Assembly: GCA_030180135.1 (NCBI GenBank)
Contig: CM058239.1
Coordinates: 59,165,246-59,229,245, forward strand
Origin: Orychophragmus violaceus
Taxonomy: Eukaryota > Streptophyta > Magnoliopsida > Brassicales > Brassicaceae
Direction: 5' to 3'
Length of the DNA stretch: 64,000 nucleotides
In this document: positions 46,253-56,589 of the stretch, piece after piece
Position numbering within the stretch: the stretch's first letter is position 1
Layout of the letters: each line of letters opens with the position of its first letter
The notes under the pieces: generated by a model
Database searches by the model: none
Told to the model about the DNA's origin: nothing
Seen by the model: the letters and a program-made list of their open reading frames with translations, nothing else
Made by a program: the position numbers and the translations under genes

Positions 46253-46365
46253 CTCTTAGAGTCTTTGATAGCTTTGAACTTAGGGTTTTTACTAGGATTT
46301 TTATTTTTGTTTACTGGTTTTTTTTATTTTTCTCTGTTTTCTCTCTGTCGCAGGTTTCAAAATCG

Positions 46366-46462
46366 CATAGCATCGACCGTTGCACTTCTTGTGTCGATCG
46401 TTACTAGGCGATTGGAGTTGAATCGATTGTTGCACTCTTAGCATCGATCGTTGCTTGGCGAT
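46366..46462. repeat. CGATCG pairs (Athila leader)
   Basis: Two pairs, centres 46376/46397 and 46426/46447, both 21 bp apart. AATCGC precedes the first, GGCGATT follows each pair. Variants CGACCG and CGATTG occur. Confidence 0.88.
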
Positions 46463-49129
46463 TACAGACGGTTTATGCAGACGCGTGATAATCCGAACAC
46501 TAATCTCGTAAACCTCCAACTTGAAGAGCTTTCTAGACTAGAGAGGACCAACAGAAGAGTTCAAAGAACAAGGATGGTTGTTGTTGAACGTGTGATCATA
46601 AAGCCTGATGCTCAAGGTACCCTGAGGGACCGACACAACAATCCTTACAATGCTGCTGGAGAACCGATAGATGCTGAAGGGAATGTTATCCCTGATCCTC
46701 CAGAGCAACCACAGCCGCAACAGGAGCAGAACCAAGGACAAGGCCAAGGACAGGGCCAAGGTAGACAAATGGTTGTCCATGAGAGGACTTTAGCTGACTA
46801 TAACCGTCCGGATGAGTTTCATGCTAACCGGTCAGCTCTTGTACTTCCTGACTTTGAGAGGAATGATTTTGAAATCAAGACCGTCTACTACTCTCTCCTG
46901 AGGCAGAAAGCCTTCCATGGCTCTCCAAGTGAGCAGCCGATGGATCACATAGATGAGTTTGAGGGCATAGTAACTGGAATAAAGTACGATGGAGTTAACC
47001 AAGACTATCTGTTCCTCAAGATTTTTCCCTACTCTCTGGCTGGAGATGCTGCAGCCTGGCTGAAACAACTTCCATCTGGGATGTTTGTTACTTGGGCCGC
47101 TCTGAAGAGTGAGTTCATGCGTCATTTCTATGATGATGCTCGCTCTGATCAGTCCAAACAGAACATTCTTACCTTTACCCAAGGTCCAACAGAGCCTCTT
47201 AAGACAGCCTGGATGAGGTTTAAGAAGTACCAACGTGACTGCCCGCACCATGGATTCACTGAGGTAACACTTTTAGGCATCTTCTTTAGAGGAATAGATC
47301 TTCCATATCAGACTGCGCTGGACAATTCTAGCAATGCCAACTTTAACACTAGGACTCCTGCTCAAGCTAAGCAGTTGATAGATAATCTGGTAAGCAGTAA
47401 TAGCTGCAAGACTACTGATGAGAGAAGGAAGAAGTCCGGTGGGAAGATGGAGAATTCTGAGATAGCTGATATTAGATCTAAGTTGGACACTGTTTGCAAT
47501 CTTCTAGCTGGGAAGAAATCTTTCCACTTTTCTCAAGATGTTGAGATGATGAATGATGAAGGAGATGATTTGGAAGAGGATGTGAATTACATCGGAGGAT
47601 CTAGTTTCCAAGGAAACATGTTTGGTAATCAGTCTGGTAATAGGTTCTTCAATGGAGGACAAAAGAGTGCTTTCAACAGCAACCAAAACTCTTCTGGATT
47701 TGGACAGACTAGTGGATTTCAGAAACCTTTCCAACAAGGTAATCAGAGGACTTATGGATCTTCCTCTTACCAAGCACCTCCTGTAGCTACTACTCATGAG
47801 AGTAAGATGGAGGCAATGATGGAACAGCTGCTGGAAGGACAGACTAAGATTGATGTGGACTGCAACAAGAAGTTGGATGTTGTCTATGAGGATCTCAATG
47901 GGAAGTTTGAGTCTCTAAACACTCATGTGAATCAATTGGACACTCAGGTGAGCCAAATTTCAAGCTACATCAAAGGGAAGAGTGTTGTATACACCCATAT
48001 TAAGGCCTGGTCAGTGTACATTGATGATGGATCACACCTAGGTGAAAGATTTGAGCTAAGTACAGCTGAAGTGGTAGAAGAGGCTGAAATTTCAGATTTT
48101 GAGGAAAATCTCTCGGGTGGAATCTGTGAAAATTTGACTGCATCGATCGATGCACCCTTAGTGTCGATCGTTGCAAGGCGTGGACAGACAGATTCGCAGG
48201 ATTCTTATGACATTGATGCAGATTCGATGCTTTATCGCTTATTTCTTGGAGTGTCAGAGATAACTCAACAGGAGATTAATGCACAATCAATTCGATTATA
48301 TCCTAAGGTGTCTGAGGTAATCCAACAAGAGATTGATGAGCTTAAAGAGCTAGAAAAGATTGGTGAAGAGTTGGAAGAAATTCCACCATCTGATGATCCA
48401 CCTTATCACCCTTGTGTGCAGAGATACTTGGGTAAGATGTTGCCTTTGGATGAAGAGCTGAAAGATTGGGTTATAGTTGTTCCTCAGCATATAAGTGATG
48501 TGCTATTAACCAAGGTTCCTAAGAAGCTACCTGATCCTGGGATTTTTGTGCTAAATTGCTCTATATTTGAGGATGGTTTTAAGCGCTCTCTTTGTGATTT
48601 AGGAGCTGCTGGAAGTCTCATGCCATACTCTGTGGCAGAGAAGCTCTATATGATGGATTTTTCACCTACTAGGACCTCTCTCGTCCTAGATGATCAGTCG
48701 ATAAGGATTCCTGAAGGAGTTCTTGAGGACGTCCCAATAAGAGTTGGAAACTACTTGGTTCCAACAGATTTCTTAGTTCTTAAGTACCACAGTGAGCGGG
48801 ATGATGCTTTGATACTGGGTAGACCATTCTTGGCTACAGCGGGAGCAGTAATAGATGTGAGACACAGTCTGATAGGTCTCCATCTGGGAGATGAGCCGCT
48901 GCACTTTGAAATGGACAAGCTGCGCAAGCCACTGATTGATGGGCAGACCTTCACCATTATGGATGTAGATGAAGAGCAGTCAAGTCACACTACGGTTTTG
49001 GATCCTGGGGAGCATTTCACTCCTTCTTTTCTTGGACGCGTTCACAATGATGATGCGTACTCTCCGCCTTGGATGAGGAGACTTGCACCGAGACAATCAA
49101 AGTCTCTGTCAGGATCTCCAGCAAACTGA
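46451..49129 (+). CDS. Athila gag-protease ORF
   Basis: Uninterrupted 892-codon frame; forms particles and would process itself. Gln-rich stretch near residues 75-105. Gag core at about 140-315 with FLKIFPYSLAGDAAAWLKQL and EFMRHFYDDARSDQ. Asn/Gly/Ser-rich segment about 385-450, likely coiled coil about 455-520. Residues about 560-575 (SIDAPLVSIVARR) are encoded by a CGATCG pair kept in frame. Aspartic protease near 715 with CDLGAAGSLMPYSVAEKLY and later LILGRPFLATAG. No zinc knuckle seen. RT normally follows in frame but is absent; the ORF ends and the post-pol spacer begins. Open after insertion, so expression is conceivable. Confidence 0.85.
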   Translation: MLGDYRRFMQTRDNPNTNLVNLQLEELSRLERTNRRVQRTRMVVVERVIIKPDAQGTLRDRHNNPYNAAGEPIDAEGNVIPDPPEQPQPQQEQNQGQGQGQGQGRQMVVHERTLADYNRPDEFHANRSALVLPDFERNDFEIKTVYYSLLRQKAFHGSPSEQPMDHIDEFEGIVTGIKYDGVNQDYLFLKIFPYSLAGDAAAWLKQLPSGMFVTWAALKSEFMRHFYDDARSDQSKQNILTFTQGPTEPLKTAWMRFKKYQRDCPHHGFTEVTLLGIFFRGIDLPYQTALDNSSNANFNTRTPAQAKQLIDNLVSSNSCKTTDERRKKSGGKMENSEIADIRSKLDTVCNLLAGKKSFHFSQDVEMMNDEGDDLEEDVNYIGGSSFQGNMFGNQSGNRFFNGGQKSAFNSNQNSSGFGQTSGFQKPFQQGNQRTYGSSSYQAPPVATTHESKMEAMMEQLLEGQTKIDVDCNKKLDVVYEDLNGKFESLNTHVNQLDTQVSQISSYIKGKSVVYTHIKAWSVYIDDGSHLGERFELSTAEVVEEAEISDFEENLSGGICENLTASIDAPLVSIVARRGQTDSQDSYDIDADSMLYRLFLGVSEITQQEINAQSIRLYPKVSEVIQQEIDELKELEKIGEELEEIPPSDDPPYHPCVQRYLGKMLPLDEELKDWVIVVPQHISDVLLTKVPKKLPDPGIFVLNCSIFEDGFKRSLCDLGAAGSLMPYSVAEKLYMMDFSPTRTSLVLDDQSIRIPEGVLEDVPIRVGNYLVPTDFLVLKYHSERDDALILGRPFLATAGAVIDVRHSLIGLHLGDEPLHFEMDKLRKPLIDGQTFTIMDVDEEQSSHTTVLDPGEHFTPSFLGRVHNDDAYSPPWMRRLAPRQSKSLSGSPAN
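48140..48177. repeat. CGATCG pair inside Athila gag ORF
   Basis: GCATCGATCGATGCA and GTGTCGATCGTTGCA, centres 48146 and 48167. Framed by GAATCTG (48119-48125) and CAGATTC (about 48188-48194), an outer inverted repeat. Confidence 0.88.
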
Positions 49130-49294
49130 TCTTGTTCGTCCGGTCAAGCTAATGACCTTAAACAAGCGTTGAGTGGGAGGCAACCCACTGTTAGGTTTTA
49201 GTGTTTTTCTTTCTTATTTTTGGTGTTTTTCTTAGGAACTTACGTTTTGATTTTGTTTTGCTAAGTTTTTAGATACAGAACTCGAGTCTGGAGA

Positions 49295-49405
49295 TGTGTG
49301 ACGATCGATGCACTTGTGCACCGGTCGTTGCAAGGAGATTATGACGAGGAGATGGGATCGCATTGTGACGATCGTTGCGGTCCTGTGCAACGGTCGTTGC
49401 AAACG
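49295..49405. repeat. two CGATCG pairs (Athila spacer)
   Basis: Centres 49304/49324 (20 bp) and 49371/49393 (22 bp), cores CGATCG then CGGTCG, each followed by TTGCAA. Confidence 0.85.
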
Positions 49406-49460
49406 GTTTAATTGCAAATTAAGGTACGCGTGCTAAACCGGAATCAATTCGGTTCAACAT

Positions 49461-49496
49461 CATCGATCGTTGCTCATCAGCAACGATCGTTGCACC
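49461..49496. repeat. CGATCG pair (Athila spacer)
   Basis: Centres 49466 and 49486: CATCGATCGTTGC and CAACGATCGTTGCAC, 20 bp apart; the halves TTGCTCATCAGCAA form a further inverted repeat between them. Confidence 0.88.
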
Positions 49497-49864
49497 CACG
49501 ACCAGGTAAGTGCCTTAAACCCTTTTCTCCTCTCTTCTTCTCCACTCTCGCCGTCCGTACAACCGAGACTCTCATCACCTAAATCTCTCATTTCTTCATC
49601 GTTTTTGTTGATTCCAAGTGTGATTCTCCTTGTTTTTACACGCTTTATCTGTTTTTCTAACCCATTCGAAGCAAATCCAAGGTAATGTGCCTCAATTTCA
49701 TGATTTCCGGATTCGTTTTTAGGGTTTTAGAATTTTAGAATTTTGGCTTGAAAACGATGATCCCATGCTGTTGTAGACCTGATTTAGGGTGATTGGTGAT
49801 GGATTGTTGTTGTTGGTGTAGTTTTAGAACGGATTTAGAAACGATTTTGAGGATTCATTGTCGG

Positions 49865-49930
49865 CTGTGAAATCGCCCTGCATCGATCGTTGCACTTTTG
49901 CAACGGTCGTTGCATTGCGATTTCACAGGG
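49865..49930. repeat. CGATCG pair with outer inverted repeat
   Basis: Centres 49886 and 49906. The pair is enclosed by TGTGAAATCGC (49866-49876) and GCGATTTCACA (49917-49927), an exact 11-base outer inverted repeat, giving a nested hairpin of about 62 bp. Confidence 0.92.
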
Positions 49931-49967
49931 ATCTTCTGCCAAGACTAATATTGTTTTATTTTCTTGA

Positions 49968-51258
49968 ATGCAGATGCCTCCTCGACAATCCCGTAAGCGT
50001 AGAACCACCGCAGCAGCAACTACAGCTCACCATCAGCCACCAGCCGAGTGGTTCCATCGAGACTCAGATCCTCCTGAGGATTATCAGAGGGATCAGGAAG
50101 CGATACGGCCACCATGGCCTAGAGCGGATGCGCTTCTGATTCCGACAAATAGGGTCTGGGGCGTATAGATAGATGAGTTGCTCAAGACCGACACCTTCAC
50201 AGAGCGGCCATTGCTTGATCAGTGGGATGATTTTGACACATTGCTGTACAATGGTTGGTGTAACATGACGCTTAAGCCAACCAAGTTTGCAGACTACTCG
50301 ACTTGCAAGAGTCTGGGCATAGATGAGCAGGTTCTTGCACTGTGTAAGGGCATTGGTCTGGGGACAATGCCAATGCAGCCTTACGAGATGTACCATGAGT
50401 TGGTAAGACAGCTGCTCGCCACCTGCAGAGTGATATACCCTACACCAGACAACAGGAAGGCTTCAGGAGGTTTCTTTACCTTCATGTGCTTAGGAGCCAG
50501 GTATCGGATTCCCCTTCTCGATTTATGGATTCAGCACTGAGCCGCAGCGCATTGCTATGTCACTTGAGTGGGATGTGGATGAAGCTCAGTATTTCTGCGA
50601 GTGTATTGGCACTGGTCGATACAACTCAAGGACCACACCGGTGATTCAGGTTAGGTATCCGGTTCTTAGATACGTCTTGCGCATTTTGGGATCTACTCTG
50701 TTGTGCAAGTTTGAAGCCAACAAGATGCGTAAGAACGACATGGAGATGATGTTCATTGGACTGAGGGACCTGTTTGAGGATACAGTTCTGAGAGATCCCA
50801 CTAGAGGACTCAACTTGGGAGCTGTCTTAGCTCACCATTTATGCGAGCTGCAAAAGAAGCCATTTGATGGTGTGGGCACTGAGAGAGTAGGGAGTCTACT
50901 TACTCCCATTTTCAGACATTGCAGGATTCCCTTAGAGGGAACAAAGCGTAGTGACAGTTTGGAGTTCCTTGACTTTAGCCATCTGCAGAGTGCTACCTGG
51001 CTGAAGGAGGGACGTGTGTGGGTCTATTATGACCCTGCCACAGAGAAGTATGGTGTGGATCTTCCTGCTCCTGGTCTTACACAGATTGATACGCTGGATG
51101 CTTTGAGGTTCCAGCCTCCTATGAGTGAGCAGCGCAGAGTCCCTTCTATGGCTCATCCGCTGGGAGAGCCTTCTACGCGAGCTTCTAATTCCTATGTGCC
51201 TGCACCTGCACCTGCTGCCCCTGTCGATGACATTGGCCTTTTCCTGAGCCTACGATGA
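49968..51258 (+). pseudogene. Athila env-like ORF (ATHILA ORF-1 family type)
   Basis: Third ORF of Athila-type elements; role unproven. Starts MQMPPRQSRKRRTTAAATTA with a basic, Ala/Thr-rich head, then a conserved plant transposon protein region with LGIDEQVLALCKGIGLGTMP and GGFFTFMCLGARYRIPLLDL (50290-50530), then NSRTTPVIQVRYPVLRYVLR (about 50620-50680) and AVLAHHLCELQKKPF. Damage: nonsense at 50166, frameshift near 50530, another near 51240. No clear signal peptide or C-terminal membrane anchor, so 'env' is by position only. Confidence 0.65.
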
Positions 51259-51525
51259 CTTATGGTGATATGTCTGAGGCAGAGTGGAGAGAGCGCTCAG
51301 ATGGTATTCTACGGGTCGTCTGGAACTTCATGCGTACCTGCACTTGCAGGCGACAGCCACAGATACACCATCCATGACCTTCTCGACGCAGACGACGATC
51401 TCCGACTCCCGGTTCTTCGAGTGGTACTGATCGCATTGATGCGACAGAGGATGAGTGAGAGTAGCGAGCATTTTCAGACTACGGTTCTTTGTCTTATTTT
51501 CATTTTCTTTTGCATTTTCTTCTGA

Positions 51526-52865
51526 CTTTCTTAGGATTTTTTATGTTTGGATGATGTTTTCATGTTTAGATTATCGGTTGCTTTGATTTTCCCTGTTTTC
51601 AGTGTTTTTCAGCTTGCAGGTTCGAAAATTTGGATTTTCTTACGGACTAACCTGCTAACTTGCTGACTGATCCCAAAATCGCAGTGCGTCGATTGACACA
51701 CGATCATCACAACACGAAAGAAATCGCATTGCAGCGATCGTTGCGGTTTTGAGCAACGATCGACACACGACGAAAAATCGCCTAGCAACGGTCGATGCAT
51801 TTATGCAGCGATCGATACCTGTGCGACAAAGGTAAAAATCAGACAGAACTCAACACATCCATTAACATTTTTGCTTTCTTTTACCAACCCTTAGCTTGAC
51901 ACTACTGGGGACAGTGTGTCTTAAGTGTGGGGGAGGTGCTACTGACTTTATCTTTCTGTTTTCTTAGAGCCAGTCCAGTTTTTCAAAAAAAAATTTGTTT
52001 TATTGAGTCAAAACCAGTTTAAGTAAGAAACAGTGAATTTTGGAGGAGTTAACAACATCTTGCAGGAACTTAAGTAACCATTGGGATGAAGTTGCAGGAT
52101 CTATCTATGACTATTAGAAAACCCAACACGGATCAACCTACTGAGGACACCCACATCACTTCAGGTATCAGAGGATCCTTTTACTGACTTCACCTTAGTA
52201 CTGACTTAATTTTCTCACCTAAGGGCTTGGTATACCTTGTGTCGGATTCCTTTGCTAGTTCTGACACAGCCTGTAAACCTGTCCTATTTGGTTCCCTTCT
52301 CCCCTTCCATAAAGTAAAAAATAATAATAATAAACTGAGGATGAGTTAGTAACTCCGAAGTGGTCTCTGGGAGTGGTAGCTACAACTATCATCTCCTGTG
52401 CATCCATGGAATGTGTCCGAAGTACACCCCTTAACAGGAAGAGCACTGATAAAAAAATAAAATGATACCCGATGGAGAAAAATCAGAATGCTAAGGAAGG
52501 GAAAAGAGAAGTAAGGGACCAGAGAAAGATAGTTTGGTGGTCTAGAGCTGGCAAGGTAAGAGTCCATGTGCCCTTTGATCGATACTTCTTAGGTGAAACC
52601 ACACTTAAATACTTGCAGAAGTCAGTAGGGTGAATTTGAATGCGTGAATGTGATTGTGGAGTTTACTTAGGACAGTTGCTAAGTGTGGGGGAAGTATATG
52701 TTGGTCTTGATATCTTGCAGGTGATTCTTTCAGTGGAATACTAAGGGGAATCTGAGTGTTGTTGCTTCTAGAACAAAAAGAGTTTCTGAAAGTTTTCAAA
52801 CCTCTTCACCATGTTTTAGTTCTCTGTTTTGCTTGAGGGCAAGCAAAGGCTAAGTGTGGGGGAGT
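51526..52865 (+). other. Athila 3' non-coding region
   Basis: No coding seen. Three copies of the purine tract AAGTGTGGGGGA lie at about 51923-51934, 52681-52692 and 52852-52863; the last directly precedes the 3' LTR and is the likely plus-strand primer. A palindrome array lies at 51675-51830. Confidence 0.75.
51675..51830. repeat. three-unit AAATCGC/CGATCG higher-order array
   Basis: AAATCGC recurs at 51676, 51721 and 51775, each followed by one or two palindromes: GTCGATTGAC; GCAGCGATCGTTGC and GCAACGATCGACAC; GCAACGGTCGATGC and GCAGCGATCGATAC. Block length is about 45-54 bp. Confidence 0.85.
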
Positions 52866-53060
52866 TGATATATCATGGTTTTTACCGGTTTTATGCCATG
52901 ATATAAGTCTATTTTAGTGTCTTTTAGTGTTTCTTTAGAGTCTTTTGCAGGTCTTATTAGGTACACGTACGTTTGGAGCAGAAGTGAAGATTTTGGAGCT
53001 ATTTGGTGCACTTTGGAGATTTGACCCGAGAGGTTGTGTTCACTGTCCAGATTTGAGACC

Positions 53061-53098
53061 TGTGTCGATCGACGCACATCTGCATCGATCGATGCACA
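53061..53098. repeat. CGATCG pair (Athila 3' LTR)
   Basis: Same pair as at 45213-45250, centres 53068 and 53088, unchanged between the LTRs. Confidence 0.9.
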
Positions 53099-53971
53099 GC
53101 GAGTTGGGCCAGATTCTCGGCGGTTTAATGAAGAATGCTAATATTGCAAAGATGCCCAGAAGTTCCAGATATTTACACAGAAGCCCCAAGTCGTGTTTTA
53201 GCTATTTAATTAGGTTTTTAACTTCAGTTTTAGGGACGGTATCATAACTTAGAGCAGAGAGTTTTTAGAGCTTTTGGGGCTGATCTGATCCTATACTACA
53301 CTTTGTTTTGGAGAAGTTTTCGAACCCCTTTAATATTCTAATCTCTTTTATGATTTCTACTAATTCATTGATTATATTTACATCATCCATGTCTGAGTAG
53401 TTTCATAGTTAGGTTTAGGGTTTCTCATAGGGATTTCATGACTTGCTAGATATAATTAATTCAGTTAGGGATTCACATCAATAGATGTTCTTCAAACTAA
53501 ATTGTGTTTAATGCTAGTTCTAACCTGATCACTTAGAATCTAGATCTTAGGTTGCTAAATACGACATGGCAATGTGTTTTAGAATCTGAACTATTTAGGT
53601 GAGCAATTTAATTACTCGCAAAGGAATTTGGTTTAATTAGATTGTGAACATATCGAACTTGGAATTAAAGCTGGTTTAATCTGTTAGTAATTGCAAAGGA
53701 ATTTGGATTGCTGCACTTAGACTTAGAGAATTCTCGCAACGACATTTGGTTAATTCTATATCTGTGTTTGAGTTCTAGAACTGAGTTTAATTAGATCATG
53801 ACTGAATGATTTATCTGCTTGTCTGATTTCCTGAGAACGCCCTAGACTTAGCGCCCTTAGTTTATTTGCTTACAACAACAACCTGCTACTTGTTTACTTT
53901 CTTGCTTGCTCTTTTTAGTTATTCAATACAATTTGCTTTTTTCTTTCTCCTAGTTTTAATCTCTTTAGTTT

Positions 53972-54129
53972 GCCTAGAGTCCTCGTGGATTCGATCCCTA
54001 AGTACTACATTGATATACTGTGCACTTGCAGTTAGTATAGGGTAAAACTTGCCTAGAGTCCTTGTGGATTCGATCCCTACGTACTACATTGATATACTGT
54101 GCACTTGCAGTTAGTATAGGGTAAAACTT
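53972..54129. repeat. 79-bp tandem duplication in 3' LTR
   Basis: Units 53972-54050 and 54051-54129 start 'gcctagagtcc' and differ at about two positions. The 5' LTR has a single copy, so the duplication arose after insertion. Confidence 0.92.
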
Positions 54130-54140
54130 TAGACCTATCA

Positions 54141-55430
54141 CTACCCAAGGCAATGTACTCTGCCTCTGCAGTCGACAGTGACACACAGTTTTGTTTCTTG
54201 ATATGCCACGAAACAAGATTGTTTCCAAGAAAAAAGCATCCTCCAGATGTACTCTTCTGGTCATCGAGGCATCCGGCCCGGTCAGCATCGCAGTAACCTG
54301 CAAGATTAGAGGTCATATCAGTGGTATACTTTAGTCCATAGTTCACAGTTCCTTTGATGTATCTGATGTTAGATGAGACTGTCGTGGATTAGCTTGATAA
54401 TGAGCACACATACCAACACTGAGGCATAAATCTGGTATACTCGTTGTCAAGTACAGTAAGCTCCGAATCATAGCTCGATACAGACATTCATCAACCTTCT
54501 GACCTTCCTCATCCTTTGACAGCTTCTCAGTAGTACTCATTGGAGTTCTTGCAGCTTTGCATGTTACCATGTCAAAACGCTTCACAAGATTTCGAGCATA
54601 TGTGCTTTGTGTCACAGAAATACCTTCAGCAGTTTGCTTAATCTCTAGAACAAGAAAGTAGTTTAGCTCTCCAACCATACTCATCTCGAATTCCTTCGTC
54701 ATGGTTTTCACAAACCCTTGTACGAGCTGATCTTGAGTAGCTCCAAATATGATATCATCGACATATATCTGCACAATCAAAATTATGCCTCTACCTTCTA
54801 GGATGAACAAGGTTTTATCTACTCCTCCCCTTTTGAATCCTTGATGTAGAAGGAACTGAGTCAATCTTTCGTACCAAGCACGAGGAGCCTGTTTTAATCC
54901 ATACAGAGCTCGTTTGAGTTTGTACACATGAGTTGGATGTTTAGGATCTTCAAATCCTTTTGGTTAAGCAACATAAACCTCTTCCTGCAACACTCCATTA
55001 AGAAATGCACTCTTTACATCCATCAGATAGAGCTTTATCTTCAGTTTGCAGGCAATCCCAAACAGTAACCAAATTGATTCAAGACGAGCTACATGAGCAA
55101 ATGTTTCGTCAAAATCCACTCCTTCAATCTGTGAATACCCTTGCGCCACTAAGCGAGCCTTGTTCCTAATGACATTCCCATCTTCATCTATCTTGTTCTT
55201 GTAAACCCACTTAGTTCCAACTACATTCACATCACTGGGACATGATACTAAGTTCCACACATCCAACCGAGTGAACTGGTCAAGTTCTTGATACATAGCC
55301 TCAGTCCAAAAGTCATCGTCTAGTGCTTCCCCAACTGTTTTTGGTTCAATGAATGAAACAAAACAGGCTAACTTCACCATTTCCTTGAAGTCAATCTTTC
55401 GGTGTCTAGTTTGTCTATCATCCAGAACAC
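54141..55430 (-). pseudogene. copia 3 RT and RNase H, broken
   Basis: Minus strand: RT from DDFWTEAMYQELDQFTRLDV (about 55320-55260) through VVGTKWVYKNKID, KLYLMDVKSAFLNGVLQEEV (55040-54970), YGLKQAPRAWYERLTQFLLH, catalytic IVQIYVDDIIFGAT (about 54775-54735) to LVKRFDMVTCKAARTPMSTT. RNase H follows with GYCDADRAGCLDDQKSTSGG and SLSTAEAEYIALGS, stopping at the Athila LTR (54140). A stop near 54961 splits the two large RT frames, and a frameshift near 54345 separates RNase H. YVDD is intact. Confidence 0.9.
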
Positions 55431-55518
55431 TTCCTATAACATCGTCTGATGAATGATCTCGATTTACTTGACTGAAGCCCGTTCGTTTTTGATTCTCAAC
55501 TGAAGTAACATTGTCGGG

Positions 55519-56437
55519 TTACTCTGCATTTTCTGGCACTTGATTTTCCATCTGTGTAACACGAACTGGTTCGTGAGTTACTTCTTCCAAACAGTAGCTA
55601 GTTCTGTCATCAAAGACCAAGTTTACTGATTCACTGATCATCTGAGTCCTCTTATTGTAGACTCGAAAGGTCGTGCTGTTTGATGAGTATCCTAGGAATA
55701 AGCCTTCATAACTTTTAGAGTCGAATTTTCCGAGCTGATCTTTGTCATTCAAAATGTAGCATATGCATCCAAAGACATGAAAGTATCCAAGCTTTGGTGT
55801 CTTCCCCTTCCAAATCTCATATGGGGTCGTCTTAGTACCGGCTTGACATATACTCTGTTGATGATATAACATGATGTATTAATAGCTTCAGCCCAAAATC
55901 TTGGAGCAACCTGATTCCCATGAAGCATAGCTCGAGCCATTTCTTGAAGTGTCCTATTTTTTCTCTCAACAACACCATTTTGCTGTGGCGTTCTAGGGGC
56001 TGCGTATTGATGTCAAATCCCCTGACTTTGAAAAAATTTGTCAAACACATCGTTTTGGAATTCTCCTCCATGATCACTTCTTATTTGAGCAATGCTTGTC
56101 CTCCCATTTGTGAGTTCGAGTGCTAAAATCTTGAAGCTTTCTGCAGCCTCTGATTTTTCTCTGAGGAACTGTATCCAAGTGTATCTGGAAAAGTCATCAA
56201 CCAACACAAAATGTACTTCTTACATGTGATGGTCTCATGATTTACCGGTCCCATGAGATCCATATGTAGAAGTTCCATAACTCTTGTGGATCGGATCTCA
56301 TTAAGCTGTTTGTGTTGAACCTTAATCTGCTTGCCCTGGCAACACGCTTTGCATACAGTCTCAGTTGAGGTTTCTAGCTTCGGAATTCCTCTGACTACCT
56401 CTGCATTCACCAACCTGGTAATCCCATGTGTAATCAT
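55519..56437 (-). pseudogene. copia 3 integrase, broken
   Basis: Minus strand: zinc-binding lead-in with KACCQGKQIKVQHKQLNEIR, core with ELLHMDLMGPV (about 56275-56245), YTWIQFLREKSEAAESFKIL, IAQIRSDHGGEFQNDVFDKF (about 56100-56040), QNGVVERKN-type region around 55990 in another frame, AEAINTSCYIINRVYVKPVL (about 55895-55840), and the C-terminal TPYEIWKGKTPKLGYFHVFG (55840-55780). At least three frame changes (about 56220, 56010, 55840). Inserts the DNA copy when intact. Confidence 0.88.
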
Positions 56438-56589
56438 GTGTCAAAGTCTCTTGTGCCACAAGTCCAATTGGGATTCAACTGAACTAAGATATGTTTTCAA
56501 TGGCTCCCACATGTAGCAATTATTTCCTGACCTTATTCTATTTAGCACTAATTCACCAGTATCTTTCACGGCTTCACAGTCAACCTTAG

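Larger units (their letters stand above)
49130..49967 (+). other. Athila post-pol spacer with palindrome pairs
   Basis: Starts with the GTGGGAGGCAACCCAC-type sequence (about 49170) usually found after pol in Athila-like elements. No coding seen. Four CGATCG pairs lie here. Confidence 0.7.
45021..54140 (+). mobile_element. Athila-like Ty3/gypsy, polymerase lost
   Basis: 9.1 kb, plus strand, inserted in copia 3's RNase H. 5' LTR 45021-46228, primer site TGGCGCCGTTGCCGGGGA (46235-46252), gag-protease ORF 46451-49129, env-like ORF from 49968, three PPT-like tracts, 3' LTR 52866-54140. RT, RNase H and integrase are absent: gag-protease runs straight into the post-pol spacer. LTRs differ at roughly 2-3% of positions by eye, so the insertion is fairly young. 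The first few LTR bases and the target duplication are lost on the left. Confidence 0.9.
52866..54140 (+). repeat. Athila 3' LTR
   Basis: About 1.27 kb, TGATATATCATGG...ACCTATCA. Longer than the 5' LTR because of a 79-bp tandem duplication at its end. An apparent 100-codon frame in both LTRs covers the CGATCG pair and is not a gene. Confidence 0.92.
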
